In this document: positions 1-11,895 of the stretch, piece by piece
Layout of the letters: each line of letters starts with the position of its first letter
Position numbering within the stretch: position 1 is the first letter of the stretch
From: Sordariomycetes sp. S80-01Y
Lineage: Eukaryota; Ascomycota; Sordariomycetes
Reading direction: 5' to 3'
Length of the DNA: 64,000 nucleotides
Assembly (NCBI GenBank): GCA_037042185.1
Contig: JAXQJY010000023.1
Span: 62,001 to 126,000 of the forward strand
Position numbers and translations under genes: made by a program
Notes under the pieces: model-generated
The model's input: only the letters and a program-made list of their open reading frames with translations
What the model was told of the DNA's origin: nothing
Databases searched by the model: none

Positions 1-423
1 GCGGATGGTGCGGTTTGCTGGTGGAGTTTCATCGTCGAAGATGGAGTGGTTGGCGATCTGCTTGCGAGCAGTCCGGGCAGTTGGTGGAGGGGAGTCGTCG
101 TCGAATAGGGAGCGGTTGGGGAATGCTTTTCCTGGTGTCTTTGTGCCTGACGCTGAGCTTTTGAAGGGCGATCGCCTTGGGGACTCAAACCCCTTTTCCT
201 CCTCTGTGCTGCATCGTTGGAAGAGCAGGTTGCCTTTGAGTTGGCCGCCAGTCTCGAGCCGCCGGACTTTCCGGTTGACGGACTTGGTCGCAGATTTGGG
301 AACGAGGTTTCGCCTGATTGGAGACGCCTGTGCATGCTTCTTCGTAGGTTTGGACATGATGGTACTCATGTCGGGGAGGTCGTCGTCCTCCGACGGACAG
401 AAGTCAACAACTCTTGCCATGGC
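1..423 (-). CDS. Unidentified disordered protein, N-terminal part (runs off the left edge)
   Basis: An open frame of 141 codons starts at ATG 423 on the minus strand and has no stop before base 1, so this is the 5' end of a longer gene. The translation begins MARVVDFCPSEDDDLPD and is acidic at first, then rich in Lys, Arg, Ser and Pro, as expected of a disordered nuclear-type region. Two similar motifs recur near residues 102-112 and 125-135: SLFDDDSPPP and SIFDDETPP. I see no catalytic domain and do not recognise the family. The plus-strand frame over the same bases is a shadow: it has no family features and a skewed composition. The spaced repeated motif and clean open frame support coding. 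The identity depends on sequence beyond the window. Confidence 0.65.
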
Positions 424-2770
424 TGCGGGTGGTTGGTGTGGGCGCTGACGGATGATTTAGACAGCGGAGAGCCCTGCAAACGTGCCTCGCTAAATATGCT
501 TCATACAACGAAACCGCGCTTGGAATGACTTGAAGTAGATGGTTGGATTGGGCAGAGCGCGGCAACAGCTGGGAAACCAGGCTTTGTTGATCAAGTGCTC
601 TCTTAGCGTGGCAGTATTGGCCCGGCAACAACATGCCCACGACGCCCCACTGTGTGTGTGGCTCAGTAGGCTCCGACCCCAACAGTCGTATTGTTTCGAA
701 GGGCGCACGCAGTTTTCTGCAAGTTCGTCGCAGTCGTACACTTGACATCAGAGTTAACTTTCCAGATGCTACCTCTTGTGCTACGGCACGATGCTCGTGT
801 GAAGATGTTGCGCTTGCCTGCCCCAATGGCGTGTTCAAGAAGCCCACGCTTCCAAGGTCCTTCGGAGCCTTTGTACAGACGGTTGACCACACACGATAAT
901 AGCCTTTGCCGACGAAATAGCGCTGCATTCTAGGGCCAGGAGAACTACGGATACATGGCTTGCACCTCTAGGACTCCCGATTGCAATTGCTGAGAAGAGG
1001 CTTTCGAGATATGCTACTGGATCCCCACTCCCCAATGGTCATCGCCAAGCCCATCTTGCTCTCAACACGAAGGTGCAGTGACGCGCTCCAAGCCGTGGTC
1101 GATTGCCACTCTAAATTTGGGAGAGCGGGACCTCTACGCATGGTATGGAGGCAGCCGGCACCTCCGGGCCTCCGGGCAACCCGACGGATCACAGGCCTTT
1201 GAATCAGAGCCCTGAGAGTCCCTGAGCAGCGTGGCCCATCACGCTCCAACAACATACGTAGCTACCTTGTGGCAGTACTACCGGGGGTCTGAGATTGAAG
1301 GGCTCCGATTGCTAAGCATAATTCTGGGTGCTGGTTTGATCTCCGACGCGGGATGAAGCCAAATCTTACCATCATGAGCAGATAAAGTTCCCGAATCTGG
1401 TTACCTCTGCTGGAAACCAGCGATTTCTTTTCTCTACCTTGACTTGGTTCTCTCAGAGGAGATAGATCGTCACGTCATGGAAGAATGTCTGCGGATGTGA
1501 ATGTCGAAGATCGTGGTGGTGTCCGTATCGCGAGGTCCTTTTCGTGGGCTGCTAGTGGCTGGGGTTCCACTCAGGGGGTGACCCGCTCCCTCCCTCACGC
1601 GCCGTACCAATCGGAGCGCGTCCTACCTTGGGAGTGTGGCGTTGCGCTACCTTAAAGATACTTTCTCCTCGATGGCATCTTGGCCGAGCCAGTGTGGGAC
1701 AACCAACTTTTTGCACGTCGCCCTCAAGTTCCGGCGGTCGCACGTCGCCCCGCCCCCCCTGCGTTCCGTCAGCTGGGACGTGCCTAATGCAAGATTTTCC
1801 TCTCCTTTTTCCAGGTCTTGGTTTTCGCTGAGGCATCCAGACCGTTGTCTGGCAGTTGGCGTTGAGACAGCTGTTGAAACGCGAATGAAAATCTGCGAAG
1901 ATGCGGCGATAGAGACAACATCAGGCTGATGCTGAAGCGTAGTAACGTCAGCGCCGCCAGCTCCCAGAAGTCAATTGTGAGCGTCTGCATCTTGTGTCAG
2001 ACCTTTAGCGATGTGTGGCCGCAACCTTGAGGCAAATCGACAGAGTGAAATCAGGGGTCCCGCAGCCCAATTCAATAGGGGGTTGGCCAGTGAGATCTGG
2101 CAAACCACTGGCAGCGCAGCCACCTCCTGGAACAGCGGACACCACTGGTACCAACCCGCCCACCTCACCTCGACGCCCACTGGCAGGCTCCACCGGCCGC
2201 CCGTGCTCTCGATGTCTCCTGCTGTCCTTCTTTTCCGATCCTGATCCTCGTCCTGAATTCTACCATCAGCGACCTCCTGGTGTTCTCTCGTTTGACCACG
2301 GAGGAAACCACAAACCGCGCTTCTGTTACCATTCACTCGCTGATTCCTTCCATCATTGCTTCGTTCATTGCGTTGCATACTCGACTCTTTCTCTTCAACG
2401 GCACGTCCCTGCCTTCGCGAGCGCGTAGGTTGGTTCGAGTCCCAGCACTAGAGTGCCTCATTGCACGCCAAGGCCCTTCGTTACAACATTCTTCATCTCG
2501 TCAACAACATCCGCGGTCTCGATCCCGGCATACATAATCGTTACCCGTCAATTCTTCGGCGACAAGTCGCTGCAAAACATCATCCGACAAGACCTGCTCT
2601 CTTCGCCGACGCCACCTTCACGGCCTGATCGCTGAATAGCCGCTGTTGCACGTCGACTCACGAACTTCGTCTGCCATTTCCATGTGCAACGAGGGGTAAG
2701 GACTTCCAATCCACGCGGAACTGAATCAATGTCAGTGCTAAGTACCACCAGAAAATAAAACGCTGCAACC
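424..2770. other. Intergenic region: divergent promoters, long FKS1 leader
   Basis: This stretch separates two divergent genes, the partial gene at 1-423 and FKS1. Short frames occur on both strands but none has a plausible start, composition or family resemblance. The last 700 bases or so are rich in CT tracts and short of purine-rich codons, as is usual for a fungal core promoter and 5' leader. A B-box-like GGTTCGAGTCC near 2431 lacks a matching A box, so I do not call a tRNA. Confidence 0.6.
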
Positions 2771-5700
2771 ATGTCGGGTTACCCAGCAGGTGGTGGCCCC
2801 GGTGGCCACTACGACGACGGCTACGGCCAACCCCCCCACGGCGGTCAAACTGATTCCTACTACCAGGACGACCAGTACTATGACCAAGGCTATGATGCCC
2901 GCGGTCAGGACGCCCGGGGACAAGAAGGATACTATGATGAATCGTAGGTTGACCCAGGTCGCTCGTTGACGACAGATGCTAATCTGACTACTCAGTGGTT
3001 ACTACAACGCCGATGCCAATAACCCCTACCAGCAGGATGGTGGTTACTACGACGGCCACGATCAATATCGAGACGAGTACTATGACAACGGCCAAGGTGG
3101 CTACTACGATGACTACAACCAAGGATACGGTGGTCAGCGCGGCCGCCACGGGTCCGAAGAAGACTCGGAGACGTTCAGCGATTTCACGATGCGCTCTGAC
3201 ATGGCCCGGGCTGCCGAGATGGACTACTATGGCCGAGGCGACGAGCAGTATAACGGCTACGGCGATGGGGCCATGGGCGGTAGGGGCTACAGGCCGCCGT
3301 CGTCCCAGATCTCGTATGGCGCCAACAGGTCTTCCGGCGCCTCCACCCCGAACTACGGCATGGACTACGGCAATGTCCTGCCTGCTGGCCAGCGATCGCG
3401 CGAGCCTTATCCTGCGTGGACCTCAGACGCTCAGATTCCGCTCTCAAAGGAGGAGATCGAGGACATCTTCCTTGATCTGACGTCCAAGTTCGGGTTCCAG
3501 CGTGACAGCATGCGTAACATGTACGACCATATGATGACGCTGTTGGATTCCAGAGCGTCCCGCATGACACCTAATCAAGCGCTGCTTTCGCTGCACGCTG
3601 ATTACATTGGAGGCGACAATGCCAATTACCGCAAGTGGTACTTCGCCGCTCACCTGGATTTGGACGATGCTGTGGGCTTCGCCAATGCGACTACCAAAAT
3701 GCGTCGTAAGAAGAAGAAAGCCTCCAAGAAGAAGAAGAACGTACCCGAGGGTAACGAAGAAGAGGCGCTGCAGGAGCTTGAAGGCGACGAGAGCCTCGAA
3801 GCCGCCGAGTACCGCTGGAAAACACGCATGAACCGCATGTCGCAGCATGACAGGATCCGCCAGATTGCTCTGTACCTGCTTTGCTGGGGCGAAGCCAATC
3901 AGGTGCGCTTCATGCCTGAGTGTTTGTGCTTCATTTTCAAATGTGCCGACGACTACCTCAACTCGCCTGCCTGCCAGGCCATCGTTGACCCGGTGGACGA
4001 ATTCACGTTCCTCAACAACGTCATCACGCCACTATATCAGTACGTGAGAGATCAAGGCTACGAAATCGTTGACGGAGTTTACGTCCGTCGCGAGCGCGAT
4101 CACAAAGACATTATTGGGTATGATGATTGCAACCAGCTTTTTTGGTACCCTGAAGGCATCGAACGCATCGTCATGAACGACAAAAGCAAGCTTATCGATG
4201 TCCCGCCGGCTGAGCGATACGTCAAACTCAACGAAGTGAACTGGAAGAAATGTTTCTTCAAGACTTACAAGGAGTCACGCTCGTGGTTCCACCTTTTGGT
4301 GAACTTCAACCGTATTTGGATCATTCATCTTACCATGTTCTGGTTCTACACCTCTCACAACGCCCCGACACTTCTCCTCGGCGACAAGTACGAGCAGGAA
4401 GCTGACAACCAACCCCCGACCGCCCAAAAATTCTCTATTGTGGCCTTCGGTGGTGTTCTGGCGTCATTGATCCAAATTCTAGCAACCATCGCGGAATGGG
4501 TCTACGTTCCTCGTCGCTGGGCGGGTGCTCAGCATCTCACCAAGAGGCTTATGTTCCTGCTGCTTGTCTTTGTGCTCAACCTTGGGCCTGGTATTGTTGT
4601 TTTTGGCACCAACCTGGAAGTTGAGGGCGTTGCCGTCAAAAAGATCATCAGTATCGTCCACTTTGTCATCGCCATCATAACCTTCTTGTTCTTTTCCATC
4701 ATGCCCCTTGGTGGGCTCTTTGGCAGTTACTTGACCAAGAAGTCGAGACGCTACGTCGCTAGTCAGACCTTCACCGCTGCCTGGCCTAGACTTCGCGGGG
4801 GCGACATGGCTATGTCTTACGGCATTTGGGTTCTCGTCTTCGGCCTCAAGTTCGGAGAGTCTTATGCCTATCTAACATTGCCATTCCGAGATTCTATCCG
4901 CTATCTGCACATCATGAATGTGGATAGCTGCTTGGGCGATAACATGCTTTTCGGCAACGACCTCTGCAAGTGGCAGCCTATGATCCTGCTCGCGCTCATG
5001 GTCTTCACCGACCTCATTCTCTTCTTCTTGGATACGTACCTCTTCTACGTCTTGTCCAACACCGTCTTCTCTTTGGCCCGGTCTTTCTACCTCGGTTCGT
5101 CTATTATGTCGCCGTGGAGGAACATTTTCTCGCGACTGCCTAAGCGAATCTACTCAAAGATCCTCGCCACCACCGACATGGAGATCAAGTACAAGCCTAA
5201 GGTTCTCATCTCTCAGATTTGGAACGCAATTGTCATCTCCATGTATCGCGAGCATCTGCTGGCCATTGACCATGTGCAGAAGCTTCTTTATCATCAAGTG
5301 CCTTCCGAACAGGAGGGCAAGAGGACACTCCGTGCGCCGACTTTCTTCGTCTCCCAAGAGGATCACTCGTTTAAGACCGAGTTCTTCCCCCGCAACAGTG
5401 AAGCAGAGCGTCGTCTCAGCTTCTTTGCTCAGTCCCTCTCTACTCCTATTCCTGAGCCCCTACCCGTCGACAACATGCCGACTTTCACGGTCATGATCCC
5501 TCACTACAGCGAGAAGATTCTACTCTCTCTCCGTGAGATCATCCGCGAGGACGAGCCCTATTCCCGTGTGACGCTCCTGGAGTATCTGAAGCAGCTTCAC
5601 TCTCATGAATGGGACTGCTTCGTCAAGGACACCAAGATTCTGGCCGACGAAACATCTCAGCTCAATGGCGAGCCCGAAAAGACTGAGAAGGACACCGCCA

Positions 5701-8695
5701 AGAGCAAAATTGATGACCTTCCCTTTTACTGCATTGGCTTCAAGTCTTCCGCACCGGAGTACACTCTCCGGACTCGCATCTGGGCTTCTTTGCGCTCCCA
5801 GACCCTTTACAGAACTGTCTCGGGCTTCATGAACTATAGTCGAGCTATCAAGCTCTTGTATCGTGTTGAAAACCCGGAAGTTGTTCAAATGTTTGGTGGA
5901 AACTCCGACAAGCTTGAGCGCGAGCTCGAGCGCATGGCCCGTCGCAAGTTCAAGCTCTTGGTCTCGATGCAGCGCTACTCGAAGTTCAAGAAGGAGGAGA
6001 TGGAGAACGCCGAATTCTTGCTGCGAGCGTACCCAGACCTCCAGATCGCTTACCTTGACGAAGAGCCCCCTCTGGCTGAAGGCGAGGAGGCCCGCCTGTA
6101 TTCCGCTTTGATTGATGGCCACTGCGAGATCATGGAGAACGGCATGCGCCGCCCAAAGTTCCGCATTCAGCTTTCTGGTAACCCTGTTCTCGGTGATGGG
6201 AAGTCCGACAACCAGAACCACTCCCTGATTTTTTACCGAGGAGAGTATATCCAGCTCATCGACGCCAATCAAGACAATTATCTAGAGGAATGCCTCAAGA
6301 TCCGCAGTGTTCTCGCCGAGTTCGAAGAACTTAGGACTGACAACGTCTCGCCGTACACACCTGGTGTTAAGAACGAGGGCCCTGATCCTGTCGCCATTCT
6401 CGGTGCTCGCGAGTACATTTTCTCCGAAAACATTGGTATCCTCGGTGATGTTGCTGCCGGAAAGGAACAAACCTTTGGTACTCTGTTCGCCCGAACTATG
6501 GCGCAAATTGGTGGCAAGCTTCACTACGGCCATCCAGATTTCCTCAACGGCATCTTCATGACGACTCGTGGCGGCGTTTCCAAGGCGCAGAAAGGTCTTC
6601 ACTTGAACGAGGATATCTTTGCTGGCATGAATGCTATTCTCCGTGGAGGACGTATCAAGCACTGTGAATACTACCAGTGCGGCAAAGGCCGTGATTTGGG
6701 TTTCGGTTCCATTCTCAACTTCACAACCAAGATTGGTACTGGTATGGGTGAGCAGATGCTTTCTCGCGAATACTATTACCTCGGCACTCAACTCCCGCTG
6801 GATCGATTCCTCTCGTTCTACTACGCTCACGCCGGGTTCCACATCAACAACATGTTCATCATGCTGTCTGTGCAGATGTTCATGATTGTCCTGGTCAACT
6901 TTGGTGCGATCCGTCATGAGACTATTGCTTGCGAGTACAACAGGAAGGTCCCTATCACCGATCCACTGTTCCCGACTGGATGCGCGAATACGCCCGCGAT
7001 TATGGACTGGATTTACCGAAGTATCATTTCGATTTTCTTCGTCTTCTTCATCAACTTCGTGCCTCTGATCGTACAAGAGCTCATGGAGCGTGGTCCCAAG
7101 CGAGCAGCTATGCGTTTCGCTAAGCAGCTGTGCTCATTGTCGCCATTCTTTGAAGTTTTCGTCTGTCAGATTTATGCGAACTCTGTGCAGCAGGATCTTT
7201 CATTCGGTGGTGCCCGGTACATTGGAACTGGTCGTGGTTTCGCAACGGCCCGTATTCCCTTTGGAGTACTCTACTCTCGCTTCGCTGGCCCCTCGATTTA
7301 CTTCGGTGCGCGCTTGTTGATGATGCTTCTCTTCGCCACAGTCACTTGCTGGCAAGCCGCCATCACTTATTTCTGGATTGCCCTCCTTGGTCTTACGGTC
7401 TCGCCCTTCCTCTATAATCCCCATCAGTTCGCGTTCAGCGATTTCTTCATCGACTATCGAGACTTCCTCAGATGGTTGTCTCGTGGAAACTCCCGCTCGC
7501 ACGGCTCTTCGTGGATCTCCTTCTGCCGTTTGTCGAGAACCCGCATCACAGGCTACAAGCGCAAGGCATTGGGTGACCCCTCTGGCAAGATGTCCGCCGA
7601 TGTACCCCGCGCAGCCATTACCAACATCTTCTTCAGCGAGATATTGACCCCTCTGTTGCTTGCTCTTGTCACGACACTTCCCTACCTCTTCATCAACGCC
7701 CAGACCGGTGTAACGGCAAGGAGAAACCAGGACGTGGACAACCTCGAGCTCGAGCCCACCGATGCCTTCATTCGTCTAATGGTCGTGGCTTTCGCGCCCG
7801 TTGCTGTGAACGCCGGTTGTCTCGGTGTTATGTTCTTCATGGCTTGTTTCATGGGTCCTCTCTTGTCTATGTGCTGCAAGAAGTTTGGCAGTGTTTTGGC
7901 CGGTATTGCACACGCAGTGGCGGTCATCTTCCTCCTCATCTTCTTTGAGGCCATGTTCCTACTCGAGAGTTTCAACTTCAAGCGTACTTTGGCTGGCATG
8001 ATCGCTGTGGTTGCCCTCCAGCGTTTCGTGGTCAAACTCATTGTGTCTACCGCCTTGACCCGTGAGATGAAGACGGACCAGTCCAACATCGCCTTCTGGA
8101 CCGGTAAATGGTATTCCATGGGATGGCACTCGGTCTCGCAGCCAGCCCGCGAGTTCCTCTGCAAGATCACCGAGCTTAGCATGTTTGCTGCGGACTTTGT
8201 TCTGGGTCATTGGCTCCTGTTCTTCATGCTGCCATTCGTGACGCTCCCCAAGATGGATATGATCCATTCTATCATGCTCTTTTGGCTTCGGCCGAGGTAC
8301 GTCAAGTCCCATAGCGCCCTGTTTCCTCTTCGAGTTGATGCTGACTTTACCCCAACAGCCGCCAGATCCGGCCTCCCATTTACTCGATGAAGCAGTCCAA
8401 GCTGCGGCGCCGTCGTGTGATCCGATTTGCCATTTTATACTACGTCATGCTCGTGGTGTTCCTGGCCTTGATCATTGGCCCCTCGGTTGCTGGCGACAAG
8501 ATCCCGACCGAGACCATCACTGACCTCTTGAAAATCGCCGACTTGCGACTGGTGCAGCCGAATGGCCTGGATAAAGACAACACCAACTCGACCTCGCTCA
8601 CGGGCACCGGTGCCGATGACTATACCGGAGTATATCAGTTCTCCACCGGGTCGACCGATAGTGGCAGAGCCACCGACAGGATTAGGCTCTTCTAG
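2771..8695 (+). CDS. fks1: 1,3-beta-glucan synthase catalytic subunit FKS1 (GT48)
   Basis: Integral plasma-membrane enzyme that makes the wall's linear beta-1,3-glucan from UDP-glucose, with Rho1 as regulatory partner. Three exons: 2771-2943, 2996-8296, 8359-8695; introns of 52 and 62 bp. Product 1,936 residues, the usual length for the family. The N-terminus is a Tyr/Gly/Asp/Gln-rich tail. The FKS1 domain 1 follows, then a first membrane block, a large cytosolic GT48 domain (roughly residues 830-1330), and a second membrane block. Very strong family stretches are visible, such as [20 protein letters not shown] and [14 protein letters not shown]-type sequence. The start is the first ATG of the Tyr-rich exon, and the exon junction restores ..DES-GYYN... 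Hot-spot positions are unusual: YLTLPFRDS (Tyr683, Pro687, Ser691) and DTYLFY (Phe741). It is the only glucan synthase seen in the window. Confidence 0.99.
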
Positions 8696-9205
8696 ACGAG
8701 CGACGTGTGTAAAACTACAGAGGAGAGAAGACTACGACGCCCAATTGGTGCGATTAATAATGTAGTAGTTCGGGCTGGAGTTTCTGTTGATTTATGGGCT
8801 CATTAAGGTGGTGAAACGGTTATTGGCATTAGATTGCACACATTTTACTCTTGCGATGGAACACAGAATAGATAAACTTATTATTGCAATCATCGTGTTC
8901 TTCCATTGAGGACTGAGGCTGTGTCAGGTGATCCGCTCAATGCCCGGACCGTGGCCAGGATTGTGGCTGAACTAGTCTAGTACGCCACTTGTGGCTTTCA
9001 GGGGCGATTGGAAACTTCAACTTCACACTACTGAGTAAGCTGTCAGGCCTTGAATCTTGCCCGTCGAAGTCGCGCTACTCCTGTAAACTACTATAGGGAT
9101 CAAGCAAGCCAGAATCACCGAAACCTCGATCTACTCCGAACCGCTCCTAAACCATTTCAACCTTCTTAGGCCCATCGACGCGGCGAAGAACGCGACCTCG
9201 ACGCC
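8696..9205. other. Intergenic: FKS1 3' end and LCB1 promoter
   Basis: 510 bases between two co-directional genes. The first half is AT-richer and fits a 3' untranslated region. The second half has CT-rich blocks just before the LCB1 start. No other gene is visible. Confidence 0.6.
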
Positions 9206-10863
9206 ATGGAGTTGGACGCGCTCCAAGCCCGCATGGGTATCCTCCTCAACCAAGCCTCTGCCAACTTCCAGAAAGTTCCTGGCTCAGCAGTCCTTATCCG
9301 CTACATCCAATCCAGCTACCAGAACGATCCCGTGCGGTCCGCCATTGAACTTGTTCTTGTGCTCTTCTTCATTCGTTACCTCCTGTCGCCGTCGTACTCG
9401 ACCGACAAGCAGAACTACGTGAAGTTGCGGGACGATGAAATCGACGAATTAATTGATGATTGGGTGCCTGAGCCTCTCGTTTCGGAGCAGACACCCACAG
9501 AGATGCTTGAGAAAGAGAGGATCCCCGTCATTGTTGGGTGAGCACTGCTCAGGGAATTCGATGGACCGAAGGTTGCTAACATTGCGATACAGTCCTACAG
9601 GGCCGAAGTCGAAGCTCTCGAACGGCCGGACTGTCACGAACCTCGCTTCCTACAACTTCTATAATTTCAACGCCAACGAACAGATCAAGGAGAAAGCTGT
9701 CCAGACCCTCCGAACATACGGCGTTGGCCCTTGCGGCCCCCCTCAATTTTACGGCACGCAGGACGTCCACGTCAAGACCGAATCCGACATTGCCACCTAC
9801 CTTGGTACCGAGAGCTGTATTGTCTATGCACAGGCTTTTTCCACCATCACCAGCGTCATTCCTACGTTCTGCAAACGTGGCGACGTTATTGTTGCTGATC
9901 GCGCGGTCAATTATGCGATTCGCAAGGGCCTCGAGGCCTCGAGAAGCACAATAAAGTGGTTCGACCATGCCGATGTGGAAGATCTCGAAAAGGTCATGAA
10001 GGCAGTCGCCAAAGATCAGGCCAAGACAAAGAGGTTAACACGCCGATTTATTGTTACGGAAGGCCTCTTCGAGACGCTTGGAGACTCTAGCGACCTACCG
10101 CGCCTGATCGAGCTCAAGGAAAGGTACAAGTTTCGTTTGATCCTGGACGAGACTTGGTCCTTCGGTGTTCTGGGGCGGACTGGGCGTGGACTCACTGAGG
10201 CGCAAAATGTAGACCCTCAGCAAGTAGACATGATCATCGGCTCCCTTGCTGGTCCCTTGTGCGCTGGTGGAGGGTTCTGTGCGGGCGCTAAGGAAGTCGT
10301 GGAGCACCAACGGATTACTTCGACTGCGTATACCTACTCGGCTGCCTTGCCGGCTATGCTTGCCGTTACAGCCAGTGAAACAGTTAGTCTGTTACAGTCC
10401 AACCCCGACATCTTGACGCAGTCGCGGGAGAACATCAAGGCTATGCGGGCTCAGCTGGACCCCCGAAGTGACTGGGTCATGTGCACTAGTATGCCGGAAA
10501 ATCCTATTCTTCTGCTTACGTTGAAACCCAACGTCGTCTCTGCGCGCAAGCTCACTCTGGAGGATCAAGATCGAATCCTCCTTGACTGCGTCGAAGAGGT
10601 AAGCATTCCTGAATTGCATCACTCTGATTAACCGCTAACTCGACTTATAGACACTCGCGAATGGTGTCTTGATTACTCGTCTGAAGACGCAACCCTTCAG
10701 CCACGCCATCAAACCCAAAGACACCAATCCCGTGGCCATGCCTGCCCTGAAGGTCTGCATTACAATAGCCCTTTCGAAGAAGGACATCGAGAAGGCCGGC
10801 ACCACGATCCGCCATGCTATCACCAAAGTCATGACACGAAAGCAGAGCATCAAGCCTTCGTAG
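9206..10863 (+). CDS. lcb1: Serine palmitoyltransferase subunit 1 (LCB1)
   Basis: Subunit of the ER enzyme that condenses serine with palmitoyl-CoA, the committed step of sphingolipid synthesis; partner is LCB2. Exons 9206-9537, 9593-10598 and 10651-10863, introns of 55 and 52 bp, product 516 residues. A single N-terminal membrane segment lies near residues 45-62 (IELVLVLFFIRYLL), followed by a fold-type I aminotransferase domain. The motif YGVGPCGPPQFYGTQDVH contains the conserved Cys whose human counterpart is mutated in hereditary sensory neuropathy (SPTLC1 C133). As expected for LCB1, the PLP-binding lysine is absent: the equivalent segment reads IIGSLAGPLCAGGGFCAG. The reading depends on two splice sites, each phase-consistent. 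Confident call. Confidence 0.98.
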
Positions 10864-11895
10864 TGTTCTTGTCAGCGTCGCCTTCGCTAGACAGCGGTTG
10901 TACTGGGGTTGTTTCAGAGCCATGGCTACATTAGGCCCTAGACGTAGTTTGAGGATGACTGCACATGACGGAGGTCCTTCTATAGAATTGCATATGCTGA
11001 TGAGAGTAAATACTTAATTAATACCTTAATGCCATTGAGTACCGTCTTTCTATCATACCTAGTGGCGGCATCAGATCGAAGAAGACGAGAATGAAACAGG
11101 GCAAACACCACCAGCCACAGCTCGGCTTGGGTACACATCGCGGGACGTCATCGGCTTGTTCATTTCGCATGAGAGCGGGTGACAGAATGGCGCTCGCACA
11201 GTGATCAATAAGAATTCATTCTCCTTATCGACGAGGTAGGCTTGGAGCGTAAGTTGTTGGTGTGTTTACTTGCCGCAAGCTGATGAGGTTTCCTCCCCAG
11301 CAACAAGTCTTCTTGAAGGCCACTAAGTCCCAGAGGCTTGTCAGTCCAGAGATCTACTCAACAATGACCATTCTCGTATGAATATTTTACCGACGGTATG
11401 GCCGAGGGAACTTTGCGACTGGGGAGGAAGGTTCGGGGATAGCGAGTGTCTTGCCAAGGTCTTAGAACTAGCATCGAGCATTCCTTCATGTGGATGGCTA
11501 TTGCAGCGTCACGAATCGGCTCCCGAACTACGCAGCATTCCTGCCCCTGTTTGTTTATTTTCTCAGCATTGCTCTTCCCCAGTGCTATAGGCTGCTATGT
11601 TTCTCTGCTCGACTCCGCCAACGGCTTGATACATTGATCCGCTCCTCAACACCTAAAACAGCGCCTCATCCCTATCGATCTTCAGTGTTGCCCAATGTTC
11701 TCCTCCGATCCTTACTCCTGAGCAATAATTGCGTCCATTCATTCTTACAGTCTTTCTTACACTCCTTAGCCGACACTCTTCGGCTCGATTCAGCATCTTT
11801 TGGGATATTCGGTATCTCTGCCACTCATTTATAGTAACAAAGTCACGCGTCTGTTCTTCGATATCTGTTAAGGCTTCTGGGAGCTCGTCGCAAGA
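10864..11895. other. Intergenic: LCB1 3' end and GH17 promoter/leader
   Basis: About 1 kb without a supported gene. The last 300 bases are CT-rich and probably hold the transcription start of the GH17 gene. A 114-codon frame at 11490-11834 looks like leader sequence: it ends before the GH17 start and has no family features. Confidence 0.6.

Noticed and set aside
5-448. 147-codon plus-strand frame
   Set aside because: It is the complement of the minus-strand partial gene and has an unlikely composition.
2425-2455. B-box-like GGTTCGAGTCC suggesting a tRNA
   Set aside because: No A box or acceptor-stem complement at the right distance upstream; it lies in the FKS1 leader.
5520-7076. Long minus-strand frames inside FKS1 (250 and 264 codons)
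   Set aside because: Shadows of the strongly codon-biased FKS1 coding strand; no family features.
11490-11834. 114-codon frame before the GH17 gene
   Set aside because: Hydrophobic Leu/Ser-rich translation arises from a CT-rich leader; no conserved motif.
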